Assembly: GCA_052144935.1 (NCBI GenBank)
Contig: JBKQPR010000010.1
Location: forward strand, 1-43,872
DNA: 43,872 nucleotides
Source of the DNA: JOPF133 sp052144935
GTDB taxonomy: Bacteria > Acidobacteriota > Terriglobia > Bryobacterales > Bryobacteraceae
Direction: 5' to 3'
Part shown: in pieces, positions 36,212 through 43,872 of the stretch
Position numbering within the stretch: position 1 is the first letter of the stretch
How the letters are laid out: every line of letters begins with the position of its first letter
Notes under the pieces: model-generated
Database searches by the model: none
What the model was told of the DNA's origin: nothing
The model's input: the letters and a program-made list of their open reading frames with translations, nothing else
Made by a program: the position numbers and the translations under genes

Positions 36212-36406
36212 CTACTTCTTGCTGAGGTCTTTGGAAGCAGTCGATTTATCTTGAGTTGCGATCTGTTCCCGCGTGCTGTAAAGCCGCGAGGGAGCGAAGA
36301 AATCGTACTCGCCCTCGTAGGCGTCTTCGACGACGTACATGCCCGCTCCGACTTCGCTAACTCGAACGTCCTGATCCGCCGTGCACATCAAACCACTGGG
36401 GAGCAT
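36212..36406 (-). CDS. Small 64-residue protein in the patatin operon
   Basis: The ATG at 36406 follows a very strong site (GGAGGAGG, 5 nt upstream) and lies 18 nt after the patatin stop. The protein is acidic with a readable core (VRVSEVGAGMYVVEDAYEGE, YDFFAPSRLYSTREQ). No known motif is recognised. Its strong translation signal and position as last gene of the patatin operon support it as real. It could be a cofactor, inhibitor or immunity protein for the effector, but that is speculation. Confidence 0.65.
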   Translation of the reverse strand: MLPSGLMCTADQDVRVSEVGAGMYVVEDAYEGEYDFFAPSRLYSTREQIATQDKSTASKDLSKK

Positions 36407-36424
36407 ATTGCCTCCTCCTCAAGT

Positions 36425-37984
36425 CTACCGCAAAAGCTTGCTGATGACGTCTGACCAAGCCTTCATTATTTCCAGGACTTCGCGGCGGAGATGCCCTTCG
36501 TGCGCAGGAGCACCTTGGCGAAACCAGCCCGTCTCTGCCAACGCGGTCGAGGAATCGACCGACAAAACACCAATCACCGGCAATGCCTCTGGTCGGTTGC
36601 TCTTGTCGCGAGACCACGCAAGGATCGGAAAGCTCATCATGGATTTCCTGTCCCTAGCAACTTTGCCCTGCTGGGCTGGCGTCATCCTCCAATACTCCGC
36701 AAAACTGTTTCTGGCATCAACCAAATCCGCCACCATCGGCTTTTTAGCTTCGATGGCCCGACCAGTGCAGCCGCCGAACTCCTCAAGCTCCAAATCTGCA
36801 TCGCCATCGTCGGCTCGGAATCCGTAGGCGTAGGTAACGATGCGTGAGTTCGTCGATCGCCCGGTGTTCAGCATCACTTGAGAGCGAACCTCCCTCGCCG
36901 CCGTCCTGGCCTCTATCATCTGAGCCAACGCATAGAGGGGTGATTCAAACAGTTTACGATCGCCGTAGATCGTCCACAACTGGCGCTGGATGTCTTCACC
37001 CGCCTTTCGCGCGAGTCCCATCCGGGGCCACGCACCCAAGAATTGACTTGTTGCATTCAGGCCAGCAAAGAAAAGTCCGTCAATCTCTTGCGGAGTCAAG
37101 TCGAACTTCAGCGTTGAGATTGTGGCGGGCACAGGGACCGAGATCGGGACTACCCCAGAGCCGAGGCGGTGGATAATCTCGTCTGCAGCTTCCAGCGCGG
37201 TGCCGAGCACGTCGCCAAGGAACTGAACGAGAGAATCATCATGCTCCTCCGGATTGGCCACCAAGTCGAATGCGAGGATCGGATACTGGGTCAATTCATA
37301 CTCCGAGGCGAACAGAAATGTTGGCAAGTTGCTCGACAGCCCACCATCGGCAAGAGAGCTCCCATCCGGCACGGATACCGGTTGGAAAAGGAACGGATAC
37401 CCTGCGGATACGCGAACCGCATCGATAACCGATCGACCATACTGGGTGTCCTGAGCAGAGAATTTCGCAACGCGACGTTTTGAAAGATCCGAAGCGACAA
37501 TCTTCAAGGGTGGCCGTCGGCAGCGCGCAAGATCATCAAATGTGACGTCTGTCTGATTCTCGGGTAAACCCAGTCCGCTCTTGAGCGATTTCAGCAGGGC
37601 TTCTCTGAGGCGCTTACCAGAGTACAAACCCTTTGCACACAACAGTGCCTCAACCTCCCCATAGAGAGACAAGGCTTCACCCAGCTTCCGCAATTTCCAC
37701 TTTTTGGACCTGATCAAAGCCGTTGCCCGCCTCTGGCACGACTGTGCTTTTCTTAGTCGAGTACCATCGTCATCGAGCAGCTCTAACGGGGCAAACTCGC
37801 TTTTCATCAAATCCCATACTTGTCGCCCGTTGTAGCCTGCGGCTGCCAGCGCGGCGACGATGGACCCGGCTGAGGTGCCGCCGTAGCCGACAAACTGCAC
37901 TCCTTGATCTTCGGCGGCAGCGAGACATCCAGCCAAAGCTGCCCCCTTTACTCCACCGCCATCGAAAACCCCGAATGCTTTCAT
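36425..37984 (-). CDS. Patatin-like phospholipase with a C-terminal GAF-like domain
   Basis: The 519-residue protein begins with the patatin fold: FGVFDGGGVKGAALAG (oxyanion loop), GGTSAGSIVAA with nucleophile Ser38, and SLADGGLSSNLP with catalytic Asp213. Such enzymes hydrolyse membrane phospholipids and serve as cell-killing effectors in CBASS and other defence systems. After about residue 330 a second domain begins; FAEYWRMTPAQQGKVARDRK, SMMSFPILAWSRD and LPVIGVLSVDSS resemble the C-terminal strands of GAF-like sensor domains. No cyclase gene is adjacent. It starts 15 nt after the upstream glycosylase-like gene, so the two are probably one operon. Confidence 0.85.
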   Translation of the reverse strand: MKAFGVFDGGGVKGAALAGCLAAAEDQGVQFVGYGGTSAGSIVAALAAAGYNGRQVWDLMKSEFAPLELLDDDGTRLRKAQSCQRRATALIRSKKWKLRKLGEALSLYGEVEALLCAKGLYSGKRLREALLKSLKSGLGLPENQTDVTFDDLARCRRPPLKIVASDLSKRRVAKFSAQDTQYGRSVIDAVRVSAGYPFLFQPVSVPDGSSLADGGLSSNLPTFLFASEYELTQYPILAFDLVANPEEHDDSLVQFLGDVLGTALEAADEIIHRLGSGVVPISVPVPATISTLKFDLTPQEIDGLFFAGLNATSQFLGAWPRMGLARKAGEDIQRQLWTIYGDRKLFESPLYALAQMIEARTAAREVRSQVMLNTGRSTNSRIVTYAYGFRADDGDADLELEEFGGCTGRAIEAKKPMVADLVDARNSFAEYWRMTPAQQGKVARDRKSMMSFPILAWSRDKSNRPEALPVIGVLSVDSSTALAETGWFRQGAPAHEGHLRREVLEIMKAWSDVISKLLR

Positions 37985-37999
37985 CTTCGGAGAACCTCG

Positions 38000-38989
38000 C
38001 TAATACCAGTCGGTTCGAAACTGGTGCTCGACGTACCGGAAATCCTCATCAGCGCTTGGGCAGATCGATGCAAACGGGCAACGTTCGGCGACACTCTCGA
38101 TCTTGAGCAAGGGGCTGTACCGCACAGGAAAAGCGGAGTGTTGCGCGCGGTGGCACAATGGCTGACCTCGCAAACAAATCGAACGAAGAATATTCCAGAA
38201 CAGATAATGAAGCTCCATGGGGTTCACATTTTCGTGCAATTCAGAAATCCGCGCGATCGCCTCATGGACTGCTGATCGGATTGCGATATCTTCTTGCTCT
38301 GAAACCTGTTCGCCCTTGAACAACTTATCTCGCAATTGGGGATCGTGGATGGCGACCGTGCCGAGTCGCAAGTGTCCACGAACCTCATGGTAGTCGACGG
38401 GTGCGCCAACGTTTTCAGGATCGACGTATTGCCACAGCCCGGAGTTGGACATCAGGCCGAGGAAGAAGTACGTCTTCTTGAAAACAGGATCTCGGTAAGC
38501 GTGAAATCGCCCAATCAGGCCCAGTAGATTGGGCGATCCCGTGCCCACGCGCGATCCCGCAGATCTGTAGAGTTCTGCAACGGAGTCCCATCGTTCAGCA
38601 AGCATCTTTGTACCGAGATCCTGAACTAACTCAGTCCTTCCGGCGACATCACAAAGTGTCTCACCAATCTGTGAATCCGCAAACAAGGTGCCGAGCAGCT
38701 TCGCCGTCATGGAGGCCCATCGCCGCGGATCGAGCACTGTCTTATCCAACATCACGGCCGCCTGAAGCTTTTTCGACAGGTAATCCCAACCACGGACCGC
38801 CTCACCGTCAACCGTGCCCCTGAGCACTTGCGTCTGATGGCAAATGGCAACGGCCAGGAAATAGAAATTGGCTACCTCCTCAGCTGTCAAGCCCAAGATC
38901 TGGCTCTCTTCTCGGTCCCGTGGAATCTCAACTCGCGCGAGAACTTCCGCTACTTTCCTGCATTGGGTCTGGTCAATTTCGATTAACAT
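38000..38989 (-). CDS. HhH-GPD/EndoIII-like Fe-S protein, putative DNA glycosylase in a defence operon
   Basis: The 329-residue protein has two features recalling helix-hairpin-helix DNA glycosylases. GAPVDYHEVRGHLRLG (Asp199) resembles the VDTHV.R segment with the catalytic aspartate. The C-terminal cysteines Cys272-x6-Cys279-x24-Cys304-x5-Cys310 keep the C-x6-C and C-x5-C spacings of the EndoIII [4Fe-4S] cluster but with a longer middle gap. The typical LPGVG hairpin is not obvious, so the call is tentative. The ATG at 38989 has GGGGAG about 11 nt upstream; a TTG at 39031 is unlikely. It is first in an operon with a patatin effector, so it may sense or process modified phage DNA. Confidence 0.55.
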   Translation of the reverse strand: MLIEIDQTQCRKVAEVLARVEIPRDREESQILGLTAEEVANFYFLAVAICHQTQVLRGTVDGEAVRGWDYLSKKLQAAVMLDKTVLDPRRWASMTAKLLGTLFADSQIGETLCDVAGRTELVQDLGTKMLAERWDSVAELYRSAGSRVGTGSPNLLGLIGRFHAYRDPVFKKTYFFLGLMSNSGLWQYVDPENVGAPVDYHEVRGHLRLGTVAIHDPQLRDKLFKGEQVSEQEDIAIRSAVHEAIARISELHENVNPMELHYLFWNILRSICLRGQPLCHRAQHSAFPVRYSPLLKIESVAERCPFASICPSADEDFRYVEHQFRTDWY

Positions 38990-39066
38990 TTTCCGAACGA
39001 CTCCCCTCTTCCGCCAGTTCAATCCAGGCAAGCAGGCGGGATGAAATCAGCCGGAACGCCGGTTTC

Positions 39067-39082
39067 ACGAGGGCGCCCTCGT
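39067..39082. promoter_or_regulatory. Perfect 16-bp palindrome upstream of the glycosylase-patatin operon
   Basis: ACGAGGGCGCCCTCGT is fully self-complementary and lies 78 nt upstream of the operon start. It is a plausible repressor site or part of the promoter. Confidence 0.45.
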
Positions 39083-39133
39083 AGGTGAGTCCGCACTGCC
39101 CCGAATGGGGTTGGGTCATAGCGATCTATCGGC

Positions 39134-39382
39134 TTACTTCAGAGTACTCGTTTCGCCCACACATTGCAGCCGCTGAAAGGCCTGAGCGGGTCCTGCCGTC
39201 AGGCTCTGCAAGCTGTTGATTCTGCCCTTTCCCCGGAAAGGAGTGGGAGGCGGAGGCTCTTTCGGGACCGGCCTTTCCGCCGGCCGGCCGCGCGAAACCG
39301 CCTGCTCGACCGCCTTGGTCGTTAGCGTGGCCGCGCCCGATCCGTTGGCCGGCACGTCCACTTCCTGAGCCGCGGTGCGCAC
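39134..39382 (-). CDS. Possible 82-residue reading frame of unknown nature
   Basis: A GTG-started frame on the minus strand encodes a Pro-rich, basic protein (TLTTKAVEQAVSRGRPAERP, PPPPTPFRGKGRINSLQSL). It has no strong ribosome-binding site or known motif. It lies between the defence operon and the csm5 remnant and may be the C-terminal fragment of a lost gene. The rest of 38990-39398 contains only the palindrome at 39067. Confidence 0.25.
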   Translation of the reverse strand: MRTAAQEVDVPANGSGAATLTTKAVEQAVSRGRPAERPVPKEPPPPTPFRGKGRINSLQSLTAGPAQAFQRLQCVGETSTLK

Positions 39383-39398
39383 CCGCCAGAGCCGGCCC

Positions 39399-39537
39399 GC
39401 GCGACAAGGGCGCCTGCCTGCTCTCCATCGGATGGGCTGGCCAGCAATCTGCCGTTTCCCAAGACGCGCCGGATCGTGTTCCTCAACAACCGCCCCGCCA
39501 CGCTGCCAGGCTGGGTGGAGTTGGCGGTGGAAGAGTA
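39399..39537 (+). pseudogene. Decayed second copy of the csm5 3' end
   Basis: About 139 bp match the last 230 bp of csm5. Sequence from 39399 matches csm5 near 35653-35690, then about 91 bp are missing, then 39439-39537 matches 35782-35883 to the same stop position. Differences in the aligned part are few and several are silent (for example AAC for AAT, and CCA-GGC for CCG-GGG), indicating that the copy had diverged under coding constraint before decay. The 91-bp deletion breaks the frame. Together with csm5 it brackets the island at 35884-39398. Confidence 0.85.
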
Positions 39538-39548
39538 ACGCGGGCGGT

Positions 39549-42158
39549 CTATTCGTGGCGCAGCGCCACCGCCGGGTCGACTCGTAGCGCGCGAACGGTT
39601 GGCGCCACGGTCGCCAGACCAGCGACCAGCGAAAGCACGAACGCGACGGCTGCGAAGTTCATAGGATCGGCCGGACGCACCTCCGGGACCAGGAACATCG
39701 ATAACGGGCGAACCGCGACCGCGGCAAGTGCGAGGCCGATTACCATGCCGGCCGCAACCAGCCGGAAGCTCTGGCCGGTAACCATGGCGAAAACGTTGCT
39801 GGGAGTGGCGCCCAGCGCGACACGAATGCCGATCTCGCGAAGCCGCTGTTGGATGGCGTACAGCAAAACTCCATATAGTCCGATGCAGGCGAGCAGTAAT
39901 CCGAACAGCGCCATGGACCCCAGAACCGCGGCCCCCACGCGGCTCGGCATTAACGCCCCGGCGAAGATGTCACCCATCACCCTGGTTTCGACGGCGGCCG
40001 ACGGATCCAGGCCGCCGAGAGTCTCGTCCACTTTGCGAACCATGGTCTCCGGCGCGCCCCTGGTGCGCACGAAAAAGTGCGCATACGTCGCATACCCCTG
40101 CTGGGAAAAAGGCTTGTACAGCGCCATGGCGTTATCTTCGCCCAGGGTGACGTACTTACTGTTGCGCGCTACGCCCACCACCCGGGCATCGCGGTTGTCG
40201 GGAAATCGAAGGATGTGGTCCACCGGGTTCGTGTTTCCGAACAACTGGCGCGCCATGGTCTGGTTCAGAATCACGACTTCAGGCGTCCCGGCACGGTCCG
40301 CATCCAGGAAAGCGCGGCCTTGCAGAATGGGAATCCCCATGATCCGGAAGTAATCCGGCCCAACCGAGTTGGAGTTGAACGCGACGCGCACCGCGCGGCT
40401 GTCCGCGTCCGGCCGAAGCGGGCCGCTGTCCCGGCTGAAAGCCAGGAACGGGTCCAGAGGCACCGCCAGCGCCGGCGAGGCCGCTTCAACGCCCGGCAGC
40501 GCGCGCAGGCGTTCCAGCGCGCTGTCGACCAGTACCGCGAATCTCTGCGGGGTGTACGATCCCCGTGCGGTCTGAAGCATGGCCACCACCGTGTGAGTCG
40601 TGTCGAAGCCTGCGTTGAACGACGTGGCGGATATCAGATTGCGAATGAACAGCAGCCCCGTGCTGAGCAGTACGATCGATATCGCCAGTTGACCGATCAC
40701 CAGGACGTTCCGCAGCCTGCAACCAGCCGGTCCGGCTTGCCGGCCGCCCTCCTTCAGAGCGCCGCTGATTCCCGCGCGCGTGCCCTTGAGCGCCGGCACG
40801 AGCCCGGTCGCAAGCGTCACGACAGAAGCGATTCCCACTGCGTACGCCAGCAGCAGCCGGTCGGGCTGGATCAGCAACTCGATAGGCAGCGGCGTCGGGA
40901 TGCGAAAACCGCTTATCACTCTGGTGAGCGAGAGATTGAGCAGCAGGCCGGCGACCGTTCCGAGCAACGCCAATAACAAGCTCTCCGCCAGCAACTGTCG
41001 AACCAGACGGCCGCGGCTGCCGCCGAGGGACATCCGGATGGCGAACTCCCGCGAACGCGCGAAGGCTCGCGCAAGCAGCAGGCTGGACACGTTCGCGCAG
41101 GCGATCAGCACCACAATCGCCGTTACGATCACCAGCATGCCAAAGAACGCCGCCACCGGTATCGCGACTTGGCCATCCTCTTGCAGGCGCTCCACTCCGC
41201 CGGCCGCGGAAAGCCCGATCCCTTCCGCCCACTTCCGATTGACGTCCGGGTAAACGCGGTCCAGTTCGCGGCAGATCGGCTTCAGGCGCGCATAGGCCGC
41301 TGGTCGCGTCATTCCTTGCGGCAGCCGCGCATAGAGCATGACCTCGATGGGGTCCTTGGTCAGGTACAGGTCAGGCGTGAAACCAAACCCGGTCAGCATA
41401 CGGTGGTCGCGAGGCAATACTCCGATCACCGTATACGGCTTGCCATCCAGAACGAGTTTGCGGCCGAGCACATGCGGATCGCCGCCCAGGCGCCTGGTCC
41501 AGAAGCTGTGCGTCACCACCGCCACATCCGATTCGCCGCGCTCTATGGGCCGCCCCATAGCGACCGGAATGCCTACCACCTCGAAGAAACCGTCGGTGAC
41601 ATGAGTTCCGGCCAGGCGATAAGTATGGCCGCCGTCGCGCCAGTTCACCACCATCCCGATGTTCATCCCGGCGAGGCCGTCGAATGCGTGGGTCTCCTCC
41701 AGGAAATGGAATTGCGACATGGGCACCCAACTGTTGCCGCTCACGGAGATCTGCACCAGCGAGCTCGGATCGCGGCAGGAGGACTGGCTGAAGAGCGCTT
41801 CCCTGGCGACGCTGAATATGGTGGTGTTGGCGCCGATTCCCAAAGCCAGCGAGCCGATCGCTGCCAGCGCCAGGGCAGGATTGCGCCGCAACGCGCGCGC
41901 CGCATAGCGGAGATCGGAGCCAAGTTCCTCGAGCCAGCGCATTTGCCACGCGGAGCGCGTCTGTTCCCGGCTCCGTAGCGTGGACCCGAATTCCCGCCGC
42001 GCCTGGAGCAGGGCTTCGCCGCTGGACAGGCCGGCCTGTTCCAACTCGTCCGCGCGGGCCTGGAGGTGAAAGCGCATCTCTTCCTCGAGTTCCCGATCGA
42101 AACGCGAACGCCGCAACAGATAGGCGAGGCGGTTGCCGATTTCATTCCAAAACGCCAT
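39549..42158 (-). CDS. ADOP-type duplicated ABC transporter permease (MacB/FtsX family)
   Basis: The 869-residue protein has the acidobacterial duplicated orphan permease layout. An N-terminal prefix (FDRELEEEMRFHLQARADEL) is followed by a first membrane helix (LALAAIGSLALGIGANTTIF), a periplasmic MacB-type domain and an FtsX helix bundle. A second copy follows (RNVLVIGQLAISIVLLSTGL, then a second periplasmic domain and the final GVLLYAIQQRLREIGIRVAL, LVAGLATVAPTVRAL). No ATPase gene is adjacent, as is usual for this orphan family. The ATG at 42158 follows GGAG by 6 nt. It is cotranscribed with the padR gene 12 nt upstream. Confidence 0.92.
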   Translation of the reverse strand: MAFWNEIGNRLAYLLRRSRFDRELEEEMRFHLQARADELEQAGLSSGEALLQARREFGSTLRSREQTRSAWQMRWLEELGSDLRYAARALRRNPALALAAIGSLALGIGANTTIFSVAREALFSQSSCRDPSSLVQISVSGNSWVPMSQFHFLEETHAFDGLAGMNIGMVVNWRDGGHTYRLAGTHVTDGFFEVVGIPVAMGRPIERGESDVAVVTHSFWTRRLGGDPHVLGRKLVLDGKPYTVIGVLPRDHRMLTGFGFTPDLYLTKDPIEVMLYARLPQGMTRPAAYARLKPICRELDRVYPDVNRKWAEGIGLSAAGGVERLQEDGQVAIPVAAFFGMLVIVTAIVVLIACANVSSLLLARAFARSREFAIRMSLGGSRGRLVRQLLAESLLLALLGTVAGLLLNLSLTRVISGFRIPTPLPIELLIQPDRLLLAYAVGIASVVTLATGLVPALKGTRAGISGALKEGGRQAGPAGCRLRNVLVIGQLAISIVLLSTGLLFIRNLISATSFNAGFDTTHTVVAMLQTARGSYTPQRFAVLVDSALERLRALPGVEAASPALAVPLDPFLAFSRDSGPLRPDADSRAVRVAFNSNSVGPDYFRIMGIPILQGRAFLDADRAGTPEVVILNQTMARQLFGNTNPVDHILRFPDNRDARVVGVARNSKYVTLGEDNAMALYKPFSQQGYATYAHFFVRTRGAPETMVRKVDETLGGLDPSAAVETRVMGDIFAGALMPSRVGAAVLGSMALFGLLLACIGLYGVLLYAIQQRLREIGIRVALGATPSNVFAMVTGQSFRLVAAGMVIGLALAAVAVRPLSMFLVPEVRPADPMNFAAVAFVLSLVAGLATVAPTVRALRVDPAVALRHE

Positions 42159-42170
42159 GCGAGTCTCCGT

Positions 42171-42506
42171 TCAAGCGGTGCGCATCACAAGCTGGATGGC
42201 GCGCACCAGGCGATCGAATTCACCCGCTTCCTTGTCGAGTTGTTGGTGGCCCTCCGGTGTCAGCCGATAAAAGCGAGCCTTGCGATGGTTCTCGGAAGTG
42301 CCCCACTCGGACGCTAGCCAGCCCTTGACCAGCATGCGGTTGAGCGCCGGATATAATGAGCCGTCTTCGATCTGGAGGCCGTCGCGAGAAGCCTCCTTGA
42401 TTCGTTTGACGATGGCATATCCGTGAAGCGGGCCGCGACTCAAGGTACGCAGGATCAGCAAATACAGCGTTCCCGGGAGCAGTTCCGGGATGGGGTTCGA
42501 TTCCAT
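42171..42506 (-). CDS. PadR-family transcriptional regulator
   Basis: The 111-residue protein is a PadR-type winged helix: LPGTLYLLILRTLSRGPLHG, YAIVKRIKEAS, IEDGSLYPALNRMLVKGWLA and ARFYRLTPEGHQQLDKEAGE are the family landmarks. Such regulators precede ADOP permease genes and presumably repress them until a ligand binds. A perfect palindrome directly upstream (42513-42528) is a likely autoregulatory operator. The ATG at 42506 begins just 6 nt from that palindrome. Confidence 0.92.
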   Translation of the reverse strand: MESNPIPELLPGTLYLLILRTLSRGPLHGYAIVKRIKEASRDGLQIEDGSLYPALNRMLVKGWLASEWGTSENHRKARFYRLTPEGHQQLDKEAGEFDRLVRAIQLVMRTA

Positions 42507-42512
42507 GTGTTT

Positions 42513-42528
42513 CCTAGTCCAGACTAGG
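42513..42528. promoter_or_regulatory. Likely PadR operator
   Basis: CCTAGTC-CA-GACTAGG is a perfect 7-bp inverted repeat 6 nt upstream of the padR start, overlapping the expected promoter and leader. Position and symmetry suit autorepression of the padR-permease operon. Confidence 0.65.
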
Positions 42529-42652
42529 TATAGATCAGCCCGCGATCAAAGTCAAGGGCAAGGGTCTTCGGTTTGGTTCTTAGGTTGGCGGCGCAAACAA
42601 CAACCCCGCCATGCATACACAGCTTTCGCACGTTCGGGGTTGGGTCACATGG

Positions 42653-43675
42653 TTAGACGCTGCCGGCCGTCAACTGGGCGAACTTGTGGAGATCGATGTT
42701 ACCGCCCGAGACGATCGCCACCACCTTCCCCGCCCCGGCCCGCCCCGAAAGCGCTGCGGCGATGGCGCATGCCGCAGCCCCTTCCACGATGATCCGGTTG
42801 CGCTCCGCCACCAGTTTCATGGCGCCGGCGGCCTCCTCCAGGGTGACCACCAGCGACCCCTCCAGCAACCGGCGCGCATGCTCGAACATATTGGCGAACA
42901 CCGTCTTACTGCCAATGCCATCCACGAAAGATGGCCGGTAGTCCACGGTGCGCGGCTCGCCCGCGGCCAGCGATGCCGCGAGCGGCGCGGCGGTCTCCAC
43001 TTCGGCCGCATACACGCGGACCCGCGGCGCCAGCTTGCGCAGCACCGCCGCGATCCCACAGGAAAGCCCGCCGCCGCCCCACGGGACCACCACCGCATCC
43101 AGGGACGGCAGATCCTCCAGCAGCTCCAGCGCGATGGTGCCGTTTCCCGCCATCACGTCCGGATCGTCGAACGCATGGATGAAAGTGGCCTCCACCCCCG
43201 GAAAGCTGCGCGTTTCGAACGTGCGCCACCAGTCCGCGAAGGGAACCTGGATCACCCTGCCGCCCAGCCGCAGCACCGCGCTCATCTTGGTTTCGGGCGC
43301 CGTGTCGGGCGCCACGATGGTGGCCGGCACTCCCAGCCGCCGTGCGCAGAAAGCCACGCCCTGCGCCATATTGCCGGCCGAAGCCGTCAGCACGCCGCGC
43401 GCCAGGCGCTCCGGCGGGGTGCGCGCCATCACATTGGCAGCGCCGCGAATCTTGAACGAGCCGATGGGCTGCAGGTTCTCCAACTTGAGGTAGACTTCGG
43501 CGGGCGCTTCGGCGTTGGCGGCGGCACTGGCGGCGGCATTGGCCGCGGCGTTGGCTGCGGCACTGGCATCGGCACTGGCTGCGGCGTTGGCTACTACCAG
43601 GGGCGTGCGCAGAGCCAGCGGGGCGATGTTGCGGCGCGCCTCTTCCACCTGGTCGAGGGTGATCGGCATTCCCAT
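42653..43675 (-). CDS. PLP-dependent serine/threonine dehydratase-like enzyme with Ala-rich insertion
   Basis: The 340-residue enzyme is a fold-type II PLP protein: LENLQPIGSFKIRGAANVM contains the lysine that binds PLP (SFKIRGA), ASAGNMAQGVAFCARRLG is the substrate loop, PWGGGGLSCGIAAVL the phosphate-binding glycines, and IVSGGNIDL the C-terminal signature. It is of the threonine dehydratase/serine racemase type, releasing ammonia from hydroxy amino acids. Residues about 28-57 are an unusual Ala-rich insertion encoded by a short tandem repeat (43505-43590), placed between RTPLV and the lysine motif. The ATG at 43675 has an AGGG site about 8 nt upstream. Confidence 0.88.
   Translation of the reverse strand: MGMPITLDQVEEARRNIAPLALRTPLVVANAAASADASAAANAAANAAASAAANAEAPAEVYLKLENLQPIGSFKIRGAANVMARTPPERLARGVLTASAGNMAQGVAFCARRLGVPATIVAPDTAPETKMSAVLRLGGRVIQVPFADWWRTFETRSFPGVEATFIHAFDDPDVMAGNGTIALELLEDLPSLDAVVVPWGGGGLSCGIAAVLRKLAPRVRVYAAEVETAAPLAASLAAGEPRTVDYRPSFVDGIGSKTVFANMFEHARRLLEGSLVVTLEEAAGAMKLVAERNRIIVEGAAACAIAAALSGRAGAGKVVAIVSGGNIDLHKFAQLTAGSV
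43505..43590. repeat. Short tandem repeat encoding an Ala/Asn/Ser stretch
   Basis: Repeats of the type GGCGGCATTGGC / GCGGCGTTGGCT / GCGGCACTGGC run through this part of the dehydratase gene and encode ASAAANAAANAAASAAANAE. The register stays in frame. Confidence 0.7.
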
Positions 43676-43715
43676 ATCTTACGCCCTGCAAGGCGGCAAA
43701 CCGGCGAGGCGCGGC

Positions 43716-43872
43716 TCACGCCGTGCACGCCGTGCACCGCCATGCACTGCGGTTCAGACAGTAATTTAGCTCTCCAGCCGAGGCGTCGACGCGCCCGACC
43801 CGGCAGTGCCCGCAGCGGCTCCTGAACGCCTGTTGGCGGGTGGCGGATGGGTGTTCAAGGTTCTCCAAAGCG
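43716..43872 (-). CDS. C-terminal part of a gene entering from the right edge, cysteine-rich end
   Basis: The frame open to the window edge reads LENLEHPSATRQQAFRSRC and ends with cysteine pairs (RCGHC ... LNYC ... CTAC) before TGA at 43716, a zinc-ribbon-like arrangement. It lies upstream of the dehydratase on the same strand, 40 nt before its start. The 5' part is outside the window, and coding status is uncertain. Confidence 0.35.
   Translation of the reverse strand, partial: ALENLEHPSATRQQAFRSRCGHCRVGRVDASAGELNYCLNRSAWRCTACTA

Noticed and set aside
36425..37984. Complete CBASS operon
   Set aside because: A patatin effector is present, but no CD-NTase cyclase, E1/E2 or JAB genes lie beside it.
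42494..42504. GGTTCGATTCC, resembling a tRNA T-loop
   Set aside because: No acceptor stem, anticodon arm or D-loop can be placed around it, and it overlaps the start of the padR gene.

Overview
The window is GC-rich bacterial DNA, most likely from an Acidobacteriota genome of the Bryobacterales/Solibacter type. The main evidence is an 869-residue duplicated permease of the ADOP type paired with a PadR regulator, many short GC-rich dispersed repeats, TolB/PD40-repeat secreted proteins, and scattered TadE/TadG/Flp pilus genes. No rRNA, tRNA, replication origin or CRISPR array was seen.

Layout, left: a VapC fragment (1-300) is followed on the minus strand by a two-gene pyruvate:ferredoxin oxidoreductase (4274-641) and a small partner gene (612-364). 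IS21-like terminal repeats and a broken M20 peptidase lie upstream of it (4444-4952). Next come a secreted HExxH/TPR protein (5102-6868) and a minus-strand group of DUF2938, NAD-epimerase and metallo-beta-lactamase genes (7400-9918). A membrane-protein gene broken by an in-frame TGA (10021-10332), uvrA (10682-13576) and a 68-69 bp tandem repeat follow. Three Tad-type genes (14073-16368), an aldose epimerase, a TolB-like protein, a DUF3108 protein and a VapBC pair complete this half.

Middle: uppS-cdsA (22071-23680), a carbohydrate-esterase-like hydrolase, an Flp pilin, a second cis-prenyltransferase (26397-25687), a membrane protein with a winged-helix regulator, a truncated dGTPase, and a thioredoxin-fold gene (28866-28303) are found here. 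In the last, an in-frame UGA replaces the first cysteine of the CGWC active site and is followed by a bSECIS-like hairpin. It is a strong candidate selenoprotein.

Right: a type III-A-like CRISPR effector operon csm1-csm5 (29574-35883) runs on the plus strand. Its Cas10 is short and lacks the HD nuclease, Csm2 has a Gly/Arg/Asp-rich disordered N-terminus, and Csm4 carries an approximately 420-residue Pro/Glu/Ala repeat insertion. No cas6, cas1, cas2, CARF effector or array is present. Immediately downstream, a minus-strand island (about 35884-39398) encodes an HhH-GPD/Fe-S glycosylase-like protein, a patatin phospholipase with a possible C-terminal sensor domain, a 64-residue protein and a HEPN-like fragment. 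The island is bracketed by csm5 on one side and a decayed second copy of the csm5 3' end on the other. It is the best candidate in the window for an undescribed defence module. The window closes with the ADOP permease and PadR genes and a serine/threonine dehydratase-like enzyme containing an Ala-rich repeat insertion.

A recurring theme is repeat DNA that expands inside genes. A short element of approximate consensus GGGGYGCCCYYTGGKNCC occurs at about ten sites, including in frame inside uvrA, a winged-helix regulator and csm2. Separate repeat expansions enlarge csm4 and the dehydratase.
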